Source: Liolophura sinensis (taxonomy: Eukaryota; Mollusca; Polyplacophora; Chitonida; Chitonidae). Taken from it: a stretch of 17,044 nt of DNA. The stretch's first letter is position 1. Each line of letters opens with the position of its first letter. Shown here piece after piece: positions 12,077 through 17,044 of the stretch. Below the pieces are notes generated by a model. The model was not told where the DNA came from, made no database searches, and saw nothing but the letters and a program-made list of their open reading frames with translations. A program made the position numbers and the translations under genes. The stretch is from assembly GCF_032854445.1 (NCBI RefSeq), contig NW_027018537.1, forward strand, positions 1 to 17,044, written 5' to 3'.

Positions 12077-12624
12077 GTACAATTGAACACTGACCCACAT
12101 CAATAAGGTGCCAAAAGATGCGCAATTGGGCCAGGCATCTCCAGCTGTTGAAAAATTGCAAATTTCCTTGGTTTCCATGGAGTAAGAGCCGTTGTTAGGC
12201 ACGTGATTTTCACATAAATGCTCATTCAATTGTCGCTACAGCCAAAAGTATTGGTCGGAGAGCAACGCGGTTTGCACCATTCGATTTCTCGTCACAAAAT
12301 ACGTCGGATTAGCCTCTTACCAGCAGCATTGGAACAGTTTTTCCACTTTTGGATTTTTGCTTGGGCTTTTTGCTAATTCAATTCGGCTACATTTACTATG
12401 TAATATCGCGACTGGTCATTACTATATTCAACTTTTGATTATAAGTTATGTGCCCTTCGGTAGCCCAGAAGACGTCAAATCTTTGGGCCAAGCCCATTTA
12501 ACTCATCCAGCAATTGTCTTACTTCTAAGTCGAAGACAAACTCAATGTCTTTATCTACATGTTGAAAAACCACACCATTTGTATATAAAAAACACAAGGT
12601 ACTTGATACAGTCTGCTGTAAAAA
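12077..12624 (+). repeat. Satellite unit U23 (548 bp, reference copy)
   Basis: Markers: p9 G, p285 T, p303 C, majority state elsewhere. I used this copy to number positions and to count composition: 219 G+C of 548 (40.0%) and 17 CpG dinucleotides. Confidence 0.95.
12484..12496. other. 13-bp perfect inverted repeat TGGGC-CAA-GCCCA (representative copy)
   Basis: Five-base arms with a three-base spacer, present at the equivalent position of every unit examined. It is short enough to be chance and is given as a structural landmark only. Confidence 0.45.
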
Positions 12625-12628
12625 GTAC
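12599..12628. other. 30-bp imperfect palindrome at the unit junction (representative copy)
   Basis: Arms GTACT...AGTAC enclose a 3/3 internal mismatch (TGA against AAA), then arms TACAG...CTGTA and a four-base loop TCTG. The same element lies at each unit junction, for example 527-556. It is altered at the U2/U3, U8/U9, U12/U13 and U31/U32 junctions. As RNA or single-stranded DNA it could form a two-part hairpin. A role is not shown. Confidence 0.6.
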
Positions 12629-13172
12629 AATTAAACACTGACCCACATGAATAAGGTGCCAAAAGATGCGCAATTGGGCCAGGCATCTCCAGCTGTTGAA
12701 AAATTGCAAATTTCCTTGGTTTCCATGGAGTAAGAGCCGTTGTTAGGCACGTGATTTTCACATAAATGCTCATTCAATTGTCGCTACAGCCAAAAGTATT
12801 GGTCGGAGAGCAACGCGGTTTGCACCATTCGATTTCTCGTCACAAAATACGTCGGATTAGCCTCTTACCAGCAGCATTGGAACAGTTTTTCCACTTTTGG
12901 ATTTTTGCTTGGGCTTTTTGCTAATTCAATTCGGCTACATTTACTATGTAATATCGCGACTGGTCATTACTATATTCAACTTTTGATTATAAGTTATGTG
13001 CCCTTCGGTAGCCCAGAAGACGTCAAATCTTTGGGCCAAGCCCATTTAACTCATCCAGCAATTGTCTTACTTCTAAGTCGAAGACAAACTCAATGTCTTT
13101 ATCTACATGTTGAAAAACCACACCATTTGTATATAAAAAACACAAGGTACTTGATACAGTCTGCTGTAAAAA
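12625..13172 (+). repeat. Satellite unit U24 (548 bp)
   Basis: Markers: p9 A, p25 G, p285 T, p303 C. First member of the three-unit block repeated by U27-U29. Confidence 0.95.
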
Positions 13173-13720
13173 GTACAATTAAACACTGACCCACATGAAT
13201 AAGGTGCCAAAAGATGCGCAATTGGGCCAGGCATCTCCAGCTGTTGAAAAATTGCAAATTTCCTTGGTTTCCATGGAGTAAGAGCCGTTGTTAGGCACGT
13301 GATTTTCACATAAATGCTCATTCAATTGTCGCTACAGCCAAAAGTATTGGTCGGAGAGCAACGCGGTTTGCACCATTCGATTTCTCGTCACAAAATACGT
13401 CGGATTAGCCTCTTACCAGCAGCATTGGAACAGTTTTTCCACTTTTGGATTTTTGCTTGGGCTTTTTGCTAATTAAATTCGGCTACATTTACTATGTAAT
13501 ATCGCGACTGGTCATTACTATATTCAACTTTTGATTATAAGTTATGTGCCCTTCGGTAGCCCAGAAGACGTCAAATCTTTGGGCCAAGCCCATTTAACTC
13601 ATCCAGCAATTGTCTTACTTCTAAGTCGAAGACAAACTCAATGTCTTTATCTACATGTTGAAAAACCACACCATTTGTATATAAAAACAACAAGGTACTT
13701 GATACAGTCTGCTGTAAAAA
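13173..13720 (+). repeat. Satellite unit U25 (548 bp)
   Basis: Markers: p9 A, p25 G, p285 T, p303 A, p516-517 CA. Same haplotype as U28. Confidence 0.95.
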
Positions 13721-14268
13721 GTACAATTGAACACTGACCCACATCAATAAGGTGCCAAAAGATGCGCAATTGGGCCAGGCATCTCCAGCTGTTGAAAAAT
13801 TGCAAATTTCCTTGGTTTCCATGGAGTAAGAGCCGTTGTTAGGCACGTGATTTTCACATAAATGCTCATTCAATTGTCGCTTCAGCCAAAAGTATTGGTC
13901 GGAGAGCAACGCGGTTTGCACCATTCGATTTCTCGTCACAAAATACGTCGGATTAGCCTCTTACCAGCAGCATTGGAACAGTTTTTCCACTTTTGGATTT
14001 TTGCCTGGGCTTTTTGCTATTTCAATTCGGCTACATTTACTATGTAATATCGCGACTGGTCATTACTATATTCAACTTTTGATTATAAGTTATGTGCCCT
14101 TCGGTAGCCCAGAAGACGTCAAATCTTTGGGCCAAGCCCATTTAACTCATCCAGCAATTGTCTTACTTCTAAGTCGAAGACAAACTCAATGTCTTTATCT
14201 ACATGTTGAAAAACCACACCATTTGTATATAAAAAACACAAGGTACTTGATACAGTCTGCTGTAAAAA
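13721..14268 (+). repeat. Satellite unit U26 (548 bp)
   Basis: Markers: p9 G, p162 T, p285 C, p303 C. Same haplotype as U29 apart from a private GCTATTTC in place of GCTAATTC near 14016-14023. Confidence 0.95.
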
Positions 14269-14817
14269 GTACAATTAAACACTGACCCACATGAATAAGG
14301 TGCCAAAAGATGCGCAATTGGGCCAGGCATCTCCAGCTGTTGAAAAATTGCAAATTTCCTTGGTTTCCATGGAGTAAGAGCCGTTGTTAGGCACGTGATT
14401 TTCACATAAATGCTCATTCAATTGTCGCTACAGCCAAAAGTATTGGTCGGAGAGCAACGCGGTTTGCACCATTCGATTTCTCGTCACAAAATACGTCGGA
14501 TTAGCCTCTTACCAGCAGCATTGGAACAGTTTTTCCACTTTTGGATTTTTGCTTGGGCTTTTTGCTAATTCAATTCGGCTACATTTACTATGTAATATCG
14601 CGACTGGTCATTACTATATTCAACTTTTGATTATAAGTTATGTGCCCTTCGGTAGCCCAGAAGACGTCAAATCTTTGGGCCAAGCCCATTTAACTCATCC
14701 AGCAATTGTCTTACTTCTAAGTCGAAGACAAACTCAATGTCTTTATCTACATGTTGAAAAACCACAACCATTTGTATATAAAAAACACAAGGTACTTGAT
14801 ACAGTCTGCTGTAAAAA
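14269..14817 (+). repeat. Satellite unit U27 (549 bp)
   Basis: Markers: p9 A, p25 G, p285 T, p303 C. Matches U24 with one extra A (CCACAACCAT near 14767). Confidence 0.95.
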
Positions 14818-15366
14818 GTACAATTAAACACTGACCCACATGAATAAGGTGCCAAAAGATGCGCAATTGGGCCAGGCATCTCCAGCTGTTGAAAAATTGC
14901 AAATTTCCTTGGTTTCCATGGAGTAAGAGCCGTTGTTAGGCACGTGATTTTCACATAAATGCTCATTCAATTGTCGCTACAGCCAAAAGTATTGGTCGGA
15001 GAGCAACGCGGTTTGCACCATTCGATTTCTCGTCACAAAATACGTCGGATTAGCCTCTTACCAGCAGCATTGGAACAGTTTTTCCACTTTTGGATTTTTG
15101 CTTGGGCTTTTTGCTAATTAAATTCGGCTACATTTACTATGTAATATCGCGACTGGTCATTACTATATTCAACTTTTGATTATAAGTTATGTGCCCTTCG
15201 GTAGCCCAGAAGACGTCAAATCTTTGGGCCAAGCCCATTTAACTCATCCAGCAAATTGTCTTACTTCTAAGTCGAAGACAAACTCAATGTCTTTATCTAC
15301 ATGTTGAAAAACCACACCATTTGTATATAAAAACAACAAGGTACTTGATACAGTCTGCTGTAAAAA
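14818..15366 (+). repeat. Satellite unit U28 (549 bp)
   Basis: Markers: p9 A, p25 G, p285 T, p303 A, p516-517 CA. Matches U25 with one extra A (AGCAAATTG near 15253). Confidence 0.95.
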
Positions 15367-15919
15367 GTACAATTGAACACTGACCCCACATCAATAAGGT
15401 GCCAAAAGATGCGCAATTGGGCCAGGCATCTCCAGCTGTTGAAAAATTGCAAATTTCCTTGGTTTCCATGGGAGTAAGAGCCGTTGTTAGGCACGTGATT
15501 TTCACATAAATGCTCATTCAATTGTCGCTTCAGCCAAAAGTATTGGTCGGAGAGCAACGCGGTTTGCACCATTCGATTTCTCGTCACAAAAATACGTCGG
15601 ATTAGCCTCTTACCAGCAGCATTGGAACAGTTTTTCCACTTTTGGATTTTTGCCTGGGCTTTTTGCTAATTCAATTCGGCTACATTTACTATGTAATATC
15701 GCGACTGGTCATTACTATATTCAACTTTTGATTATAAGTTATGTGCCCTTCGGTAGCCCAGAAGACGTCAAATCTTTGGGCCAAGCCCATTTAACTCATC
15801 CAGCAATTGTCTTACTTCTAAGTCGAAGACAAACTCAATGTCTTTATCTACATGTTGAAAAACCACACCATTTGTATATAAAAAACACAAGAGGTACTTG
15901 ATACAGTCTGCTGTAAAAA
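15367..15919 (+). repeat. Satellite unit U29 (553 bp)
   Basis: Markers: p9 G, p162 T, p285 C, p303 C. Extra bases occur as GACCCC near 15384, ATGGGAG near 15470, CAAAAATAC near 15588 and an extra AG or GA near 15891. Matches U26 and U5. Confidence 0.94.
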
Positions 15920-16466
15920 GTACAATTGAACACTGACCCACATCAATAAGGTGCCAAAAGATGCGCAATTGGGCCAGACATCTCCAGCTGTTGAAAAATT
16001 GCAAATTTCCTTGGTTTCCATGGAGTAAGAGCCGTTGTTAGGCACGTGATTTTCACATAAATGCTCATTCAATTGTCGCTACAGCCAAAAGTATTGGTCG
16101 GAGAGCAACGCGGTTTGCACCATTCGATTTCTCGTCACAAAATACGTCGGATTAGCCTCTTACCAGCAGCATTGGAACAGTTTTTCCACTTTGGATTTTT
16201 GCCTGGGCTTTTTGCTAATTCAATTCGGCTACATTTACTATGTAATATCGCGACTGGTCATTACTATATTCAACTTTTGATTATAAGTTATGTGCCCTTC
16301 GGTAGCCCAGAAGACGTCAAATCTTTGGGCCAAGCCCATTTAACTCATCCAGCAATTGTCTTACTTCTAAGTCGAAGACAAACTCAATGTCTTTATCTAC
16401 ATGTTGAAAAACCACACCATTTGTATATAAAAAACACAAGGTACTTGATACAGTCTGCTGTAAAAA
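15920..16466 (+). repeat. Satellite unit U30 (547 bp)
   Basis: Markers: p9 G, p59 A, p285 C, p303 C. Lacks one T before TGGATTTTTG near 16190, as U6 does. That deletion joins two plus-strand frames into the longest open frame of the window (16061-16483, 140 codons), which I regard as accidental. Confidence 0.94.
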
Positions 16467-17016
16467 GTACAATTGAACACTGACCCACATCAATAAGGTG
16501 CCAAAAGATGCGCAATTGGGCCAGGCATCTCCAGCTGTTGAAAAATTGCAAATTTCCTTGGTTTCCATGGAGTAAGAGCCGTTGTTAGGCACGTGATTTT
16601 CACATAAATGCTCATTCAATTGTCGCTACAGCCAAAAGTATTGGTCGGAGAGCAACGCGGTTTGCACCATTCGATTTCTCGTCACAAAATACGTCGGATT
16701 AGCCTCTTACCAGCAGCATTGCAACAGTTTTTCCACTTTTGGATTTTTGCCTGGGCTTTTTGCTAATTAAATTCGGCTACATTTACTATGTAATATCGCG
16801 ACTGGTCATTACTATATTCAACTTTTGATTATAAGTTATGTGCCCTTCGGTAGCCCAGAAGACGTCAAATCTTTGGGCCAAGCCCATTTAACTCATCCAG
16901 CAATTGTCCTTACTTCTAAGTCGAAGACAAACTCAAAGTCTTTATCTACATGTTGAAAAACCACACCATTTTTATATAAAAAACACAAGGTACTTGATAC
17001 AGTCTGCTGTAAAAAA
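16467..17016 (+). repeat. Satellite unit U31 (550 bp)
   Basis: Markers: p9 G, p256 C, p285 C, p303 A, p470 A, p505 T. Matches U7 at every marker. Extra C near 16909 and extra A near 17014. Confidence 0.94.
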
Positions 17017-17044
17017 GTACAATTAAACACTGACCCACATCAAT
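17017..17044 (+). repeat. Partial satellite unit U32 (first 28 bp)
   Basis: The first 28 bp of another unit with p9 A and p25 C, cut by the window end. It shows the array runs on past the window or contig edge. Confidence 0.95.

Larger units (their letters stand above)
10981..12624 (+). repeat. Higher-order block C, copy 2 (U21-U23)
   Basis: Repeats the U9-U11 series at offsets of about 6,576-6,577 bp. U15-U17, halfway between, show the same p9, p285 and p303 series except p303 A in the third unit. They lack p442 T and p25 G, so a looser six-unit rhythm is possible. Confidence 0.7.
12625..14268 (+). repeat. Higher-order block A, copy 1 (U24-U26)
   Basis: Three consecutive units carry the marker series p25 G / p303 C, then p25 G / p303 A / p516-517 CA, then p9 G / p162 T / p285 C. 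The next three units repeat this series in the same order, which indicates a 1,644-bp tandem duplication. Confidence 0.85.
14269..15919 (+). repeat. Higher-order block A, copy 2 (U27-U29)
   Basis: Repeats U24-U26 marker for marker. The differences noticed are six small insertions in U27-U29 and one substitution in U26. Their closeness suggests a recent duplication. The insertions may be consensus errors. Confidence 0.85.
15367..17016 (+). repeat. Higher-order block B, copy 2 (U29-U31)
   Basis: Second occurrence of the U5-U7 series. The unit before each block differs in its 5' half (U4 against U28) but shares p285 T, p303 A and p516-517 CA, so the homology may begin inside the preceding unit. 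The following unit is p9 A in both places, but the window ends 28 bp into it. Confidence 0.8.
1..17044 (+). repeat. 548-bp complex satellite array, 31 units plus 28 bp
   Basis: The same sequence recurs head to tail from the first base to the last, with starts (GTACAATT) at 1, 553, 1100, 1650, 2201, 2756 and so on to 17017. Unit lengths run from 545 to 555 bp and 548 is the mode. No unit is inverted and no foreign sequence interrupts the array. The unit is about 40% GC and has no obvious short internal period, so it is a complex satellite rather than an expanded microsatellite. Copies look well above 95% identical by eye, implying recent or continuing homogenisation. Strand and phase are conventions chosen here. 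Array class (centromeric, subtelomeric or other heterochromatin) cannot be decided without flanks. An amplified gene or transposon fragment is the main alternative origin, but I recognise no parent. Confidence 0.98.

Noticed and set aside
12200-12205. CACGTG E-box in every unit
   Set aside because: A six-base match repeated with the monomer counts as one chance occurrence. No other regulatory context supports it.
11927-12229. Recurrent minus-strand open frame of about 100 codons in many units
   Set aside because: It recurs because the monomer recurs. It begins at TTG rather than ATG, has no known motif, and other copies break it by frameshift with no sign of frame conservation.
16061-16483. 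Longest open frame in the window (140 codons, plus strand, ATG start)
   Set aside because: It exists only because U30 lacks one T near 16190, joining two frames that are separate in nearly all other units. No domain is recognisable, and the usual unit versions are interrupted.
1-17044. CRISPR array or prokaryotic repeat system
   Set aside because: There are no spacers: the full 548 bp repeats, not a 25-40-bp direct repeat with unique intervals, and no cas-like gene is present.
1-17044. Tandem 5S rRNA, snRNA, histone or rDNA-spacer cluster
   Set aside because: No 5S, U-snRNA, tRNA box or histone coding sequence could be recognised on either strand of the unit.
1-17044. CENP-B box or short telomeric repeat within the unit
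   Set aside because: No match to the 17-bp CENP-B box core and no TTAGG or TTAGGG tracts were seen.
1-17044. Window as more than one full turn of a 24-unit circle
   Set aside because: U5-U7 match U29-U31, but U1-U4 do not match U25-U28 at several markers, so a simple wrap-around of one circular template does not fit.

Overview
The whole window is one uninterrupted head-to-tail tandem array of a complex satellite repeat with a modal unit of 548 bp. Taking the recurrent GTACAATT as unit start, there are 31 complete units (U1-U31) and 28 bp of a 32nd, all in the same orientation. I found no single-copy flank, transposon, rRNA, tRNA, CRISPR or credible protein-coding gene. The window probably starts and ends inside the array.

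Organism: a long, highly homogeneous satellite of this size points to a eukaryote, probably pericentromeric, subtelomeric or other heterochromatin, but nothing identifies the species. One unit (U23, counted by hand) is 40% GC with 17 CpGs, roughly three quarters of random expectation. That weakly favours a lineage with little DNA methylation, such as many invertebrates. I do not recognise the repeat as a named family.

Layout: copies differ mostly at about 14 diagnostic positions, numbered here on a 548-bp unit: p9 A/G, p25 C/G, p59 G/A, p119-121 TTA/CTG, p162 A/T, p256 G/C, p273 T/C, p285 C/T, p303 C/A, p372 A/T, p442 C/T, p470 T/A, p505 G/T and p516-517 AC/CA. Unless stated, a unit carries the first-listed state at every position except p9, p285 and p303, which are given each time. 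These markers reveal structure above the monomer: a three-unit tandem duplication (U24-26 = U27-29), a three-unit block repeated about 13.16 kb apart (U5-7 = U29-31), another repeated about 6.58 kb apart (U9-11 = U21-23), and mosaic units such as U20. This is the expected footprint of unequal exchange and gene conversion.

The array is uneven in indels. All of U1-U11 and U27-U31 deviate from 548 bp, whereas 12 of the 15 units U12-U26 are exactly 548 bp. Most deviations are one-base changes, many in short runs, so poorly polished long-read consensus at both ends of a contig is as likely as real divergence.

Function: no genes act together here. The many open frames recur only because the monomer recurs. 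The most structured element inside the unit is a 30-bp imperfect palindrome spanning the chosen unit junction. No previously undescribed gene system can be supported from this sequence. The points of interest are the higher-order organisation and the indel gradient.
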